Source: Rhizobiales bacterium UBA1912
GTDB lineage: Bacteria; Pseudomonadota; Alphaproteobacteria; Rhizobiales; Devosiaceae
Assembly: GCA_002337455.1 (NCBI GenBank)
Contig: DDGC01000002.1
Coordinates: 220,848 to 284,847, forward strand
Reading direction: 5' to 3'
Length of the DNA stretch: 64,000 nucleotides
Notes under the pieces: generated by a model
What the model was told of the DNA's origin: nothing
Database searches by the model: none
What the model saw: the letters and a program-made list of their open reading frames with translations, nothing else
Part shown: piece by piece, positions 25,106-34,761 of the stretch
Numbering within the stretch: position 1 is the stretch's first letter
Layout: the number at the start of each line of letters is the position of its first letter
Translations under genes and position numbers: made by a program

Positions 25106-26125
25106 TTACTGCTCAGCGGCCATCGCTTCCTGGGCGGCGGCATAAAGCCCCTCGCCGTCGACGCCGATGGCTTCCATATCGGCGAACCACTGGTCGATGG
25201 TCGGCTGGGCAGCCTCCTTCCAGCGTGCAGTTTCCGCTTCGTCCAACATGACGATCGAGTTCCCCGCGTCCTGGGCGATCTGCAGACCGCCAAGGTCGGC
25301 CTCATCCATCACGCGGCCGAACATTTTCGAGGTTTCGAGCCCCGAATTGGCGTCGATCACGGCCTTGAGGTCGTCGGACAGGCCCTCGTAGGTGCCCCGG
25401 TTCATGACGAAACCGAAGGTCTGGGTGTAAAGGCCGTTTTCGCCCGAAAAGCCTGTGTGGTTGGTGACGAGCTCGGCAATGCGCAGCGAGGGCGTGACTT
25501 CCCAGGGAACAGTCGTGCCTTCGATCACGCCGCGCGACAGCGCTTCGGTGGTCTGGGGCACGGGCATGCCGATCGGTTCGGCACCGAGCTCGGCGAGCAT
25601 GGACGAGATGATGCGCGAGCCGCCGCGGATCTTCATGCCCTGAAGGTCTTCAAGCGTGTTGATCGGGTCCTTGGTGTGGAACAGGCCGGGACCGTGCGTG
25701 TGCAGCGCGATGACGTGAACGCTTTCGAACTCGTCGGCCGAATTGTCCATGACGTAGTTGTAAAACGCGGCAGACGTTTCCTCACCATTGGTCATCAGGA
25801 ACGGGAGCTCGAACACTTCGGATTTCGGGAAGCGGCCCGGCGTATAGCCAAGCACCGTCCAGACGACGTCGACCACGCCGTCCTGGGCCTGCGCGAAGAG
25901 GCTGTCGGGCGCTCCGCCAAGCTGCATGGCGGGGTAGAGCTCCACGGCGATGCGGCCGTCGGACTGGTCCTGAATGGCTTCGGCCCAGGGGGTGATCGCC
26001 TGGGACGGGATGGGTGCCTGAGCGGGCAGGAACTGGTGGACGCGCAGCGTCACCTCCTGGGCCATTGCGCCTGCGGCGAAAGAGACGGTGGCAACCGCCC
26101 CGAGCAGAATAGATTTCAGTTTCAT
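25106..26125 (-). CDS. TRAP transporter periplasmic binding protein (DctP family)
   Basis: A 339-residue DctP-type protein with signal peptide MKLKSILLGAVATVSFAAG ending AMA. Family features are LEDLQGMKIRGGSRI near residue 155 (includes the ligand-binding Arg region) and EALSRGVIEGTTVPWEV near 187. It is last in an operon with the two membrane subunits; no lipobox is seen. The substrate is unknown, probably an organic or aromatic acid. A MarR regulator is divergent from the operon. Confidence 0.87.
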   Translation of the reverse strand: MKLKSILLGAVATVSFAAGAMAQEVTLRVHQFLPAQAPIPSQAITPWAEAIQDQSDGRIAVELYPAMQLGGAPDSLFAQAQDGVVDVVWTVLGYTPGRFPKSEVFELPFLMTNGEETSAAFYNYVMDNSADEFESVHVIALHTHGPGLFHTKDPINTLEDLQGMKIRGGSRIISSMLAELGAEPIGMPVPQTTEALSRGVIEGTTVPWEVTPSLRIAELVTNHTGFSGENGLYTQTFGFVMNRGTYEGLSDDLKAVIDANSGLETSKMFGRVMDEADLGGLQIAQDAGNSIVMLDEAETARWKEAAQPTIDQWFADMEAIGVDGEGLYAAAQEAMAAEQ

Positions 26126-26180
26126 TTGGTCTTCTCCCTTTGTTTCACGCTCAAGGCGTGTGAACTCCTCAAAACTTCAG

Positions 26181-27503
26181 CTAGTAAAGCAGCCACACCA
26201 GCCCCAGCGTTATGGGCGGGAAGGCGACGAGAATAATCGTGCGGATGATGTCGCTGGCGACGAACGGCAGCGCGCCGCGGAAGGTTTCGGACAGCCGCGT
26301 GCCCTTGGCCATGGAATTGATGATGAACAGATTCATCCCCACCGGTGGCGTTATCAGCCCCACTTCGACGACGATCAGGACCAAAATGCCGAACCAGATG
26401 GCAAATTCGTCCGGGGTCAGGCCGAAATCGAGTGCGGACATCATCGGGAAGATGATCGGCACGGTCAGAAGGATCATCGAGAGCGAATCCATGACGCAGC
26501 CGAGCACGAGATAAAGCAGCAGCACGATGGCCATCACCACCCAGGGATTGAAGCCCTGCTCGGTGACCCATCCGGCGGCGAACTGTGGCAGTTGCGAGAG
26601 GGCCAGGAACCCGTTGAGCGCGGCGGCGCCAAGGACGATGAGAAAGATCATCGCCGTTGACGATGCGGTGCCCAGAATGGCCTCTTTGAGCCCCTTGCGC
26701 GACAGGCTGCGCGACGCCAGCGCGACAAGCCCCGTCCCGGCGGCACCCACTGCAGCGGCCTCGGTGGGGGTGAAGATGCCAGTATAGATGCCCCCGATAA
26801 CCAGAACGAAGATCGCGACGACCGGCCAGATGGTCGCAAGTTCGCGGAAGCGTTCGCCATAGGGCACCCGGGCGCGCACGCCGGCGGATTCGGGGCTGAT
26901 ACGCACATAGATGGCGACGACGATGAGATAGCCGATGGCGGCGAGAATGCCCGGCACGAAGGCGGCCATGAACAGCTTGGCGATGTTCTGTTCGGTCAGG
27001 ACGGCAAAGATGACCAGAATGACCGAGGGCGGAATGAGGATGCCCAGCGTGCCGCCCGCGGCGACCGCGCCGGTCGAAAGCGCACCGGAATAGCCGTGCT
27101 TTTTGAGTTCGGGCAGAGCGACGTGGCCCATGGTGGCCGCTGTTGCCAGCGAGGAGCCGCAGATGGCGCCGAACCCGGCGCTGGCCCCGACAGCGGCCAT
27201 CGCGACACCGCCCTTGCGATGCCCCAGCCACGAGGCTGCAGCATTGAAGAGCGCAGCGGACATGCCCGACAGGGTCGCGAACTGCCCCATGAGGATGAAC
27301 AGCGGCACGACCGAAAGCGAATAGGACGCAAAGGTCGAATAGGTCAGGCTCTTGAACTGGGCCATTACCGGATTGACGGTGCCCGTCAGCAGCCATGAGC
27401 CGAAAATACCCACGCCAAGCATGGCCAGACCGATGGGCACGCGCAGGAAAATCAGAAGCAGGATGACAGGAAACGAAAGCAGCCCGATGAGTACATTGCT
27501 CAC
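26181..27503 (-). CDS. TRAP transporter large permease (DctM family)
   Basis: A 440-residue, roughly 12-segment membrane protein of the DctM type. Segments GASAGFGAICGSSLATAATMG near residue 110 (part of the conserved core) and GGTLGILIPPSVILVIFAVL near 150 are characteristic. The start is GTG 27503, overlapping the small permease stop (GTGA). It couples sodium influx to uptake of the substrate delivered by the binding protein. Confidence 0.9.
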   Translation of the reverse strand: MSNVLIGLLSFPVILLLIFLRVPIGLAMLGVGIFGSWLLTGTVNPVMAQFKSLTYSTFASYSLSVVPLFILMGQFATLSGMSAALFNAAASWLGHRKGGVAMAAVGASAGFGAICGSSLATAATMGHVALPELKKHGYSGALSTGAVAAGGTLGILIPPSVILVIFAVLTEQNIAKLFMAAFVPGILAAIGYLIVVAIYVRISPESAGVRARVPYGERFRELATIWPVVAIFVLVIGGIYTGIFTPTEAAAVGAAGTGLVALASRSLSRKGLKEAILGTASSTAMIFLIVLGAAALNGFLALSQLPQFAAGWVTEQGFNPWVVMAIVLLLYLVLGCVMDSLSMILLTVPIIFPMMSALDFGLTPDEFAIWFGILVLIVVEVGLITPPVGMNLFIINSMAKGTRLSETFRGALPFVASDIIRTIILVAFPPITLGLVWLLY

Positions 27504-28042
27504 AGTTCGGCTCCCGAAGACAGCGTTTCGGACTGGCCGGCCAGCGCATTGGAAATCGAGCGTCCGAGCACGTATATCGCCACGATGACGAAAACGACGG
27601 CTCCGACCAGCCCTGCTGTGTAGGACCAGCCGAGCGGCATGCGCAACAGAAGCGTGGTCTCGTTGTACCGGAACTTATCGAGCATGCCGTCATAGAGGCG
27701 CCAAGCGATGAAGCCTGCGGCGGCGAGCATCATGATGTCGGTTATGACCAATATCCATCTGTTGACGACGGGGCCGAAGCGATCGGTGACAATGGTGACA
27801 ATGGCGTGGCCGCGCTCGAGGTGCGCCCAGGGCAGGAAGGCAAAGACGGCAAAGCCAATGCCGGCCTCGACAAGTTCATAGTCGCCGCGCACCGGGCGCA
27901 GCCCGGCCCACAGCAGCGCACGACCGGTGACACTGACCACGACGAGAAGCACGAGGGCAATCAACACTATGCCTCCAGCCAGCGCCATGAGCCTTGCCAA
28001 GCCATAAATGATGCGCCCGAGGGGCGACTGATCCTGGAACAA
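27500..28042 (-). CDS. TRAP transporter small permease (DctQ family)
   Basis: A 180-residue four-helix DctQ subunit. Conserved features are GDYELVEAGIGFAVFAFLPWAHLERGH near residues 65-90. I place the start at TTG 28042 because GGGAGG lies six bases upstream; a frame from GTG 28084 would add 14 residues that contain this ribosome site. First gene of the operon, divergent from the MarR gene. Confidence 0.82.
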   Translation of the reverse strand: MFQDQSPLGRIIYGLARLMALAGGIVLIALVLLVVVSVTGRALLWAGLRPVRGDYELVEAGIGFAVFAFLPWAHLERGHAIVTIVTDRFGPVVNRWILVITDIMMLAAAGFIAWRLYDGMLDKFRYNETTLLLRMPLGWSYTAGLVGAVVFVIVAIYVLGRSISNALAGQSETLSSGAEL

Positions 28043-28304
28043 ACTTATCCTCCCCTGCACGCTCGTATGATACCTCTCTATCACCCGATAGTGCCATGCG
28101 CACCCTTGTCTCCCGCCGTTTCATCGAAAGGTGGACAAGCACACAAACGACAGGATCATCCGAACATCGATCGATCATCCTGCCGCATAATGTTTATATA
28201 TCATAACTAGTTTTTGCAAGCGCCCTGGAGAGCCGCGACGTGACGGCGTTGCCTTTTCCGTCCAGAGCTATAAATTCTAATGCATAACAATAAGGGTTGC
28301 GCTT

Positions 28305-28757
28305 ATGTCTGCTGTTCCGGGTACCGACGAGGCCATGCTCGAAACCGGATCGACCACCGACATCGTCGGGTATCGGTTGCGCCGGGCACAGTTGAGCGTC
28401 TTCCAGCGCTTTCTGGCGGCATTCGAAGCGCTCGACCTGCGCCCCGCGGAATATTCGGCGCTGGCTCTGATCGGCGACAATCCCGGCCGCAAGCAGACCG
28501 AGATTGCCGAAATTCTCGGCATCAAGCGCGCCAATTTCGTGGCACTTATCAACGGGCTCGAAGGACGGGGGCTGACCGAGCGCAGGGCTGCGCGCGAAGA
28601 CCGGCGCGCCAATGCGCTCTATCTCACCACCGATGGCGCGCGCTTCCTTGAAAAGGCCCGCGCCGTGCAGGACGATTTCGAGGCCGACTGCATAACCCGG
28701 CTGGGCGGACCCAAGGCGCGTGACACGCTGCTCGACCTCCTGGGCAGGTTGTGCTGA
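28305..28757 (+). CDS. MarR family transcriptional regulator
   Basis: A 150-residue winged-helix protein. The recognition region is TEIAEILGIKRANFVALINGLEGRGL (residues about 66-92), followed by the MarR wing REDRRANALYLTTDG. The start is ATG 28305 with AAGGG upstream. It is divergent from the TRAP operon with 262 bases between starts, so it likely senses the transported compound and represses the transporter. No confident operator was found. Confidence 0.86.
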   Translation: MSAVPGTDEAMLETGSTTDIVGYRLRRAQLSVFQRFLAAFEALDLRPAEYSALALIGDNPGRKQTEIAEILGIKRANFVALINGLEGRGLTERRAAREDRRANALYLTTDGARFLEKARAVQDDFEADCITRLGGPKARDTLLDLLGRLC

Positions 28758-28849
28758 TCGCCTCATCGCGGGTTGCGCCGCAGAAACGATAAGAGTCAAA
28801 TGGGCCGGCGAATCATCGTTCCCTGACCGCCCGGATTTTCTTGTCTTCC

Positions 28850-30685
28850 ATGTCGCTTTTTTCCAACGCTACGGCCCTTGATGCTGCGCCGGCCGGCGGG
28901 CTGGATATTCTGCGATCGGTGTTCGGGCTGGATGCGTTCCGCGGGCAGCAGCAGGACGTTGTCGAGCACGTGATGGGCGGCGGCGATGCCGTCGTTCTGT
29001 TCCCCACCGGGGCGGGGAAGTCGCTGTGCTACCAGATCCCGGCGATCGGGCGGCGCGGCGTGGGTGTTGTCATCTCCCCGTTGATCGCCCTGATGCGCGA
29101 TCAGGTCGAAGCGCTCAAGCAGGCTGGCGTCAGGGCCGCTGCGCTCAATTCTTCGCTTTCGCCGGACGAAAACCGCAGCGTGCGGCAGGCGCTGCGCGAT
29201 GGTGAGTTGGACCTTCTCTATGTCGCGCCCGAGCGGTTGGCGGCGGCAGGATTTCTCGAACTCCTGGCCAGCGTCGAGATCGGGCTGTTCGCCATCGACG
29301 AAGCCCATTGCGTAAGCCAGTGGGGCCATGATTTCCGGCCCGAATATCGCGAGCTGGCCAAGTTGCGTGAATTGTTTCCCCATGTGCCGCGCGTGGCGCT
29401 GACGGCAACGGCGGACCCCACGACACGGGCCGACCTGATCGAGCGGCTGGGGCTTGAGGAGGCGCAGCTTTTCATATCGAGCTTTGATCGTCCCAATATC
29501 GGCTATTCGATTGTCGAGCGCGCCAATGCGCGGACGCAACTGCTCGATTTTCTGGGGCGCCATAAAGGCGAAAGCGGCATCGTCTATTGCCTGTCGCGCG
29601 CCAAGGTCGAGGCGATTGCCCAGTTTCTCAATGAGAAGGGCATCCCTGCCCTGCCTTATCACGCCGGACTGGATGCCGGTGTGCGGGCGCGCAATCAGGA
29701 TGCGTTCTTGAAGGAAGACGCCGTGTGCCTTGTAGCGACCGTGGCGTTCGGGATGGGGATCGACAAGCCCGATGTGCGCTATGTGGCGCATATGGATTTG
29801 CCCTCATCGATCGAAGCCTATTATCAGGAAACGGGTCGGGCCGGGCGCGACGGGCAGCCCTCGGAAGCCTGGATGTGCTACGGGCTGTCCGATGTGAGCC
29901 AACGGCGGCGGATGATCGCCGAAGGCAATGCGCCCGACGAAATCAAGCGGCTGGAAAATACCAAGCTCAGCGCCTTGCTTGGTGTGTGCGAGACGGCAGG
30001 CTGCCGGCGGCAGGCGGTTCTCTCCCATTTCGGGGAGCAGCATCCGGGCAGTTGCGGCAATTGCGACACCTGCATCACCCCGGTGGACAGTTGGGACGGC
30101 ACCGAGGCTGCCAACAAGGTGATGTCGTCGATCTATCGCACCGGGCAGCGATTCGGTTCGGCGCATGTGATCGATGTTGTGATGGGCAAGGCCACCGAGA
30201 AGGTGGAGAAGTTCAGGCACCAGCATCTGCCGGTTTTCGGTGTCGGACAGGACATCTCGGTCAAGACCTGGCGCTCCGTTGTGCGGCAGTTGACCGCCAT
30301 GGGTTTGGTGCATGTGAACCACGAGGCCCATGGCGCGCTCTATCTCGACGAGGGTGCGCGGGCTGTGTTTCGGGGCGAGCGGACCGTCATGCTGCGGCGT
30401 GACCCCGAACGCAAGAAATCGGACACCAATCGCGCGTTGGGCGCCGGCGAAGCGCTGTCTCCCGAAGCTGAAGCTGTGTTCGAGCGGCTCAGGCGCAAGC
30501 GCCGCGAGATCGCCTCGGCGCAGGGTGTGCCGCCCTATGTGGTGTTTCAGGACACAACGCTGCGGGCCATGGCGCAGCGCAAGCCCGGAACGCTGGACGA
30601 ATTGCGCGCTCTGCCGGGGGTGGGCGACGCCAAGCTGGAACGGTATGGCGCGGACTTTCTGACAGCGATTGCCAGTGCGGGCTAG
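28850..30685 (+). CDS. recQ: ATP-dependent DNA helicase RecQ
   Basis: A 611-residue full-length RecQ. Motifs in order are Walker A PTGAGKSLCYQ near residue 56, DEAH box AIDEAHCVSQWGHDFRPEY near 147, and TATADP (motif III). Next come FGMGIDKPDVRYV and QETGRAGRDG (motif VI), zinc cysteines CRRQ...CGNCDTC near 380-400, and a C-terminal HRDC domain ending LPGVGDAKLERYG. ATG 28850 is used; TTG 28841 is less likely. It unwinds DNA in recombination repair. A housekeeping gene, unrelated to the catabolic islands around it. Confidence 0.95.
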   Translation: MSLFSNATALDAAPAGGLDILRSVFGLDAFRGQQQDVVEHVMGGGDAVVLFPTGAGKSLCYQIPAIGRRGVGVVISPLIALMRDQVEALKQAGVRAAALNSSLSPDENRSVRQALRDGELDLLYVAPERLAAAGFLELLASVEIGLFAIDEAHCVSQWGHDFRPEYRELAKLRELFPHVPRVALTATADPTTRADLIERLGLEEAQLFISSFDRPNIGYSIVERANARTQLLDFLGRHKGESGIVYCLSRAKVEAIAQFLNEKGIPALPYHAGLDAGVRARNQDAFLKEDAVCLVATVAFGMGIDKPDVRYVAHMDLPSSIEAYYQETGRAGRDGQPSEAWMCYGLSDVSQRRRMIAEGNAPDEIKRLENTKLSALLGVCETAGCRRQAVLSHFGEQHPGSCGNCDTCITPVDSWDGTEAANKVMSSIYRTGQRFGSAHVIDVVMGKATEKVEKFRHQHLPVFGVGQDISVKTWRSVVRQLTAMGLVHVNHEAHGALYLDEGARAVFRGERTVMLRRDPERKKSDTNRALGAGEALSPEAEAVFERLRRKRREIASAQGVPPYVVFQDTTLRAMAQRKPGTLDELRALPGVGDAKLERYGADFLTAIASAG

Positions 30686-30755
30686 ATCACCGACACTACG
30701 GCTTGAATACAGTCATGCCGCATGTTTTCCCGGCGCATCAGGCAAAGCCAGTACA

Positions 30756-31217
30756 ATGACCGAAATCGACAGGATCGACCGCCGAATTCTCATGGAGCTT
30801 CAGCGCGATGGGCGGATCACCAATTCCGAACTCGCCCAAAGGGTGGGGCTGGCGCCGACATCGATGAGCGACCGGATGCGGCGGTTGCAAAAGCAAGGCT
30901 ATATCAAAGGATTCCGGGCTATCCTCGATGCCGACCAGATCGGGCTGGGGCTGCTGGTTCTCGTGGAAGTCTCGCTCGACAAGACGACGCCCGACATCTT
31001 CGAGAAATTTGCCGCTGCCGTGCGCAAGCAGCCCGAAGTGCTCGAATGTCATATGGTTGCAGGCGGGTTCGACTATCTGGTCAAGGCCAGACTGCCCGAC
31101 ATGGCGCGCTACAGGACATTTCTGGGCGATGTGCTGCTGTCACTGCCCGGGGTGCGGGAAACACGGTCCTATCCAGTGATCGAAGAGGTCAAGGACGACG
31201 GCATCCTTCCACTCTGA
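30756..31217 (+). CDS. Lrp/AsnC family transcriptional regulator
   Basis: A 153-residue protein with an N-terminal helix-turn-helix (NSELAQRVGLAPTSMSDRMRRLQ) and a C-terminal RAM domain (GLLVLVEVSLDKTTPDIFEKF; VLECHMVAGGFDYLVKARLPD). It looks like the global Lrp type rather than a short AsnC. The start is ATG 30756; an upstream extension of 29 residues is not supported. It stands alone, so its target cannot be read from the neighbours. Confidence 0.9.
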   Translation: MTEIDRIDRRILMELQRDGRITNSELAQRVGLAPTSMSDRMRRLQKQGYIKGFRAILDADQIGLGLLVLVEVSLDKTTPDIFEKFAAAVRKQPEVLECHMVAGGFDYLVKARLPDMARYRTFLGDVLLSLPGVRETRSYPVIEEVKDDGILPL

Positions 31218-31222
31218 AGGCG

Positions 31223-31546
31223 TCAGTCGGTCCCGTCCGCCTCCTCGTGTTCGGCGGCATGGATGATCATGTCGGACACGACATGGCGGATATGGTGGTC
31301 GTCGGCTTCGTAGTGAACGTGCTTTGCGTGGCGCGTGCCCCGGACGAGGCGCGCGGCGCGCAGCAGTCGCAAATGGTGGCTGACGAGGGACTGGGACGCG
31401 TCGATCTTGCGGGCGATATCGCCCACAGCCATGGGCTGATCGAGGCAGGCGAGCAGGATTTTGAGACGGGTGGGGTCACCGAGCAGCTTGAAGGTCTCGG
31501 CGACGACGAGGATTTCGGTTTCCGTGGGGCTTCGGCTATCGCTCAA
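31223..31546 (-). CDS. ArsR/SmtB family metal-responsive repressor
   Basis: A 107-residue winged-helix repressor with recognition helix IDASQSLVSHHLRLLRAARL. The C-terminal helix contains DHHIRHVVSDMIIHAAE, which fits the alpha-5 metal site D-x-H-x10-H-x-x-E of SmtB/CzrA-type zinc, cobalt or nickel sensors. The start is TTG 31546 with GAGG upstream; no ATG is available. Its stop nearly meets that of the Lrp gene. No metal exporter lies beside it in this window, so the regulated gene is elsewhere or unrecognised. Confidence 0.85.
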   Translation of the reverse strand: MSDSRSPTETEILVVAETFKLLGDPTRLKILLACLDQPMAVGDIARKIDASQSLVSHHLRLLRAARLVRGTRHAKHVHYEADDHHIRHVVSDMIIHAAEHEEADGTD

Positions 31547-31623
31547 AAGGGCCTCGTGCGGGCAGGATGGATCGTTGGCCCTATCCTATCCGGATTCTGC
31601 GGCGCATGCACAACGGGTTGGTT

Positions 31624-32400
31624 TTAGGGCGCCTCTGTGCCCAGCGCTTCGATCGCCTGATCGATCATGGTGCGCAGCATCTGGTCCTGCGTGCGCAGCA
31701 GAACAGCAACGGCGCGGGCGTCGCGCCCGAGGGGTGCGACAGTGCCCTGGTGAGTATAAAAATCGCCCGGTTCATGGTCGAGTTGCGGCTCCCAGACGAT
31801 TGCCGCATCGAGCTCGTCAGCTTCCATCAGCGCTACCATGAGTTCGGGCCGGTCATAGGGCAGACGGCGGACACCATCGAGCGTTCCGGCAGCGATGGCG
31901 AGCATCAAGTCTTCGTCGATGGGAGTATAGAGCGGGACGCCCAGGCGAGTGCCCGGCGGCAGATCGGTCAGGCTTTCGATCTGTTCGTCGCGAGTCAGGA
32001 GGACGTACGGCGCCTCGAAATAGGGGCGCGACAGGGTCATCCAGTCGGCGGCCATTTCGCCGGGGATCAGCTGGACGCCCATGACGCCGACGCATTTTTC
32101 CGCGAGGTGAACCAGGATGGCCGGCCAGATGCCTTCATTGTCGAGGAGGTCGATATTGACGTCCATTTCGACGATTTCCGGTTCGAGCAGGAGGATTTGC
32201 GCGAGTTCGGACGCAACGGCCTTGTCGTGCTCGAGCGTCGGGCTGTTGGGCATGACGCAGAGCGGGAGCTTGTTTCCGAAATCCGGGCGGGTGCGGTTGT
32301 AGGACTCGACCGGTACGAACGGTTGAGCAAGTGATGTCATTGGAAGCGCGACAACCAGCAGGCTTGCCATGCAGATGAAGCGTTTCAATACTCGGTCCAT
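31624..32400 (-). CDS. Quinoprotein-associated periplasmic binding protein (MoxJ/XoxJ-like)
   Basis: A 258-residue family 3-type binding protein with signal peptide MDRVLKRFICMASLLVVALP ending SLA. It contains LPLCVMPNSPTLEHDKAVASEL near residue 44 and LPPGTRLGVPLYTPIDEDLM near 147. It resembles the quinoprotein-dehydrogenase-associated binding proteins (TIGR03871 type), which sit beside PQQ dehydrogenase genes. That matches the upstream neighbour here. Such proteins may help mature or stabilise the dehydrogenase rather than feed an importer, and no ABC permease is nearby. Confidence 0.78.
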   Translation of the reverse strand: MDRVLKRFICMASLLVVALPMTSLAQPFVPVESYNRTRPDFGNKLPLCVMPNSPTLEHDKAVASELAQILLLEPEIVEMDVNIDLLDNEGIWPAILVHLAEKCVGVMGVQLIPGEMAADWMTLSRPYFEAPYVLLTRDEQIESLTDLPPGTRLGVPLYTPIDEDLMLAIAAGTLDGVRRLPYDRPELMVALMEADELDAAIVWEPQLDHEPGDFYTHQGTVAPLGRDARAVAVLLRTQDQMLRTMIDQAIEALGTEAP

Positions 32401-32481
32401 GCCAACCTCAACTCTGTACGGCTTCCACTAACGGAAAATGGGCCGGCGCAAGCCGACCCATCAATTTGGTCTCCGACGCAA

Positions 32482-34176
32482 TCAGCCGCGATCGGGCAGC
32501 GCAAAGACGAGCACCGCATTGCCCGAGCTCGGACGCTTGATTTCGGGCGTTAGTTGGCTCGGAACGCTGGAAGACCAGGAATAGCCGCCCACGCCAACCG
32601 GCACCGCGACATACTGCTTGCCGTCGACCGCATAGGCGATCGGGTAGCCCTGCGCGGCCTGCGGAAGGCGGGTTTCCCAAAGCACTTCGCCGGTTTCCTC
32701 GTCCCATGCGTACATGTGACGATCCCAATCGCCGCCGAACACGAGGCCGCCGGCGGTCGTGAGCATTGCGGTGTTGGCGGGCGAGCGCGAGGGATTTTCC
32801 CAGAGCACTTCACCGGTATCGATGCTCATGGCAACGAAGCGGCCGATATTGTCCGGGCTGTCGGGATGAATCGCTCGGGTGCTGCCAACCTGACCGTTGC
32901 CACCGCCGCCTTCGACCATCTCGACTTCACCATAGGTCATGCCTGTGTCGCAGTTGATGCTCATGGGGATGTATACGGCGCGGGTCTGCGGGCTGTAGGC
33001 GAGCGAGCGCCAGCTGCGGAAGCCGGTCGTGCTCGGGCACATGGTGATCGGTTCACCCAGTTCGGCAATCTTGCCTTCGCGGTAATTGGCGAACGTGCCT
33101 TCGTCGGTGATGTCGATCTGATCCTGCCAGCCGAGGTCGAAGGCCGGATAGGGTTCGCCCGTCTCGCGGTTGCCGCGCCAGAGAATGGCCAGCTTGCCCA
33201 TGTTGACGTAGGACGGCTCGCCGTCGATATCGACGAGGATATGCTCGAAGGCTTCGTCCATGTCGTTGGTTTCGCCCGGAATGTACTGGCGGAACCATTC
33301 GATTTCGCCGGTCTCGGGATCGAGCGCCAGCGTCGAGCTTGTATAGAGCGAAGCATCATCCTGGCCGCGGCTGACGCGGGCCCAGGGCTTGGCCTGCGAT
33401 GACCCGATATAGACGAGATCGGCTTCGGGATCGTAGGAGGCCGATGTCCAGATGTCGCCGCCACCACGCAGAACGTAGGGCATGCCGCCCCAGGTATCTT
33501 CACCTTCGGGAGCATCTGAAACGGTGATGGTGCGCCAGGCTTCATCGCCGGTTTCGGTATCGAAGGCAGCGACGCCGCATTTGTCCGCGACGAAACCAAA
33601 GCAACCCATATAGCCGACGATGACCTTGCCGTCGGCAATCACCGGAGCGGCGGTCACTGTCTTGCCTTCGCCTGCGACATCGGTTTCCCAGACGACCTGT
33701 CCTGTAACCGCATCAAGCGCGACAAGCCCCGCGTCGGGGGTCGCGAAGAAGACCTTGTCGCCGTAGATGGCCAGGCCACGGCTCATCATGCCGGGACGGA
33801 AGCCTTCGGGCATCTCGCGCCGGTACTCCCAGAGCAGATCGCCGGTCACGGCATCGAGCGCCTGGGCGATGCCATCGGGGTTGGCGAGATACATGACGCC
33901 GTCATAGACGATGGGCGCGGTTTCCTGCCAGCCGGGTTCCATCGACCAGCCCCATGCAAGGGTCAGATCGCTTACGGTGTCGCGATTGATTTCCTCGAGC
34001 GGGGAATAGCCCCAGCTGTCGAGCGCGCGCCGCCACAGCAGCCAGTCGCCGTCGGCGGGAGCGCTCAGCATTTCGTCGGTCACCGGTGTGAACGCATCGT
34101 CCTGCGCCCAGGCCGGGGCCGCCGTGCCGAGCACGGCCAGCAGCGCCGCTGCGCTGACAATCGATTTGAGCTTCAT
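32482..34176 (-). CDS. PQQ-dependent periplasmic dehydrogenase
   Basis: A 564-residue eight-bladed quinoprotein with signal peptide MKLKSIVSAAALLAVLGTA ending AWA and GGAGGAGA upstream of ATG 34176. Tryptophan-docking repeats such as ALDAVTGDLLWEYRR, ALDAVTGQVVWETDV and ALDPETGEIEWF are evident. The vicinal Cys-Cys pair of methanol and ethanol dehydrogenases is missing (GMMSRGLAIYGD stands where it is expected). Near residue 290 GETNDMDEAFE aligns with the catalytic Asp region. Ala two residues later suggests calcium rather than lanthanide type, a tentative reading. It passes electrons to the cytochrome c encoded next to it. Substrate unknown. Confidence 0.86.
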   Translation of the reverse strand: MKLKSIVSAAALLAVLGTAAPAWAQDDAFTPVTDEMLSAPADGDWLLWRRALDSWGYSPLEEINRDTVSDLTLAWGWSMEPGWQETAPIVYDGVMYLANPDGIAQALDAVTGDLLWEYRREMPEGFRPGMMSRGLAIYGDKVFFATPDAGLVALDAVTGQVVWETDVAGEGKTVTAAPVIADGKVIVGYMGCFGFVADKCGVAAFDTETGDEAWRTITVSDAPEGEDTWGGMPYVLRGGGDIWTSASYDPEADLVYIGSSQAKPWARVSRGQDDASLYTSSTLALDPETGEIEWFRQYIPGETNDMDEAFEHILVDIDGEPSYVNMGKLAILWRGNRETGEPYPAFDLGWQDQIDITDEGTFANYREGKIAELGEPITMCPSTTGFRSWRSLAYSPQTRAVYIPMSINCDTGMTYGEVEMVEGGGGNGQVGSTRAIHPDSPDNIGRFVAMSIDTGEVLWENPSRSPANTAMLTTAGGLVFGGDWDRHMYAWDEETGEVLWETRLPQAAQGYPIAYAVDGKQYVAVPVGVGGYSWSSSVPSQLTPEIKRPSSGNAVLVFALPDRG

Positions 34177-34233
34177 TGTTTTATCTCCTCCACAATAGAT
34201 GTCGTGCCGCTTCCCGAACCGGGATCGCCGTTT

Positions 34234-34683
34234 TCAGGGAGCGGCAATGGTGATGGATTGAAGGACCTCGGGATCGGGCGGCAGTTCGCCGTCCTCTGTC
34301 GCCGGGATGCCGTTTGCCGAAAGAATGTAGGCGACGATGTCGACATAGGTCTGGTCCGAGAGCGACCCGCCCATGCCCGCAGGCATGGTCGCCGAAATCA
34401 CATTGAATTTGGCGCCGACGGTTTGCCCCACCCAGCCATATTTAAAGACCGACCCGGTGAGATCGGGCGCTGTCGAGAGGACAGAATGGAGATCCTCGCC
34501 ATGACAGCTCGAGCAGTTGGCCATGTATTCATCTTGGCCGCGCTCGACTTGTTCAACGCCGATGGCGCCTCCCTCAAGCGCATGCTCCTGCGCCATTGCC
34601 GGCAGTGCCATGAAGGCTGCAAGCGCGAGTGCGCAACCAAAAGCTGTTTGCGGATGCTTGAGAGTTTGCACGGAGAACTCCAT
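34234..34683 (-). CDS. Periplasmic c-type cytochrome, probable electron acceptor of the PQQ enzyme
   Basis: A 149-residue class I cytochrome c. The haem motif CSSCH is near residue 58 and the sixth-ligand region ISATMPAGMGGSLSDQTYVDIVAYIL near 95-120. A hydrophobic signal peptide ends PAMA. ATG 34683 is used, although GTG 34671 with GGAG upstream is also credible. It lies 57 bases upstream of the PQQ dehydrogenase in the same orientation and is its likely redox partner. Confidence 0.87.
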   Translation of the reverse strand: MEFSVQTLKHPQTAFGCALALAAFMALPAMAQEHALEGGAIGVEQVERGQDEYMANCSSCHGEDLHSVLSTAPDLTGSVFKYGWVGQTVGAKFNVISATMPAGMGGSLSDQTYVDIVAYILSANGIPATEDGELPPDPEVLQSITIAAP

Positions 34684-34761
34684 TTATGCAGATGGGTAGA
34701 GCGTGGCGCGGACGGCCCGCCGGAGCGCCAACGGCGCATCCGGCAAGCGCACCCGGGAGGG

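Noticed and set aside
32482..34176. Lanthanide-dependent XoxF methanol dehydrogenase
   Set aside because: The residue two after the presumed catalytic Asp appears to be Ala, not the extra Asp of XoxF, and the vicinal Cys pair is missing. No other methylotrophy genes are present.
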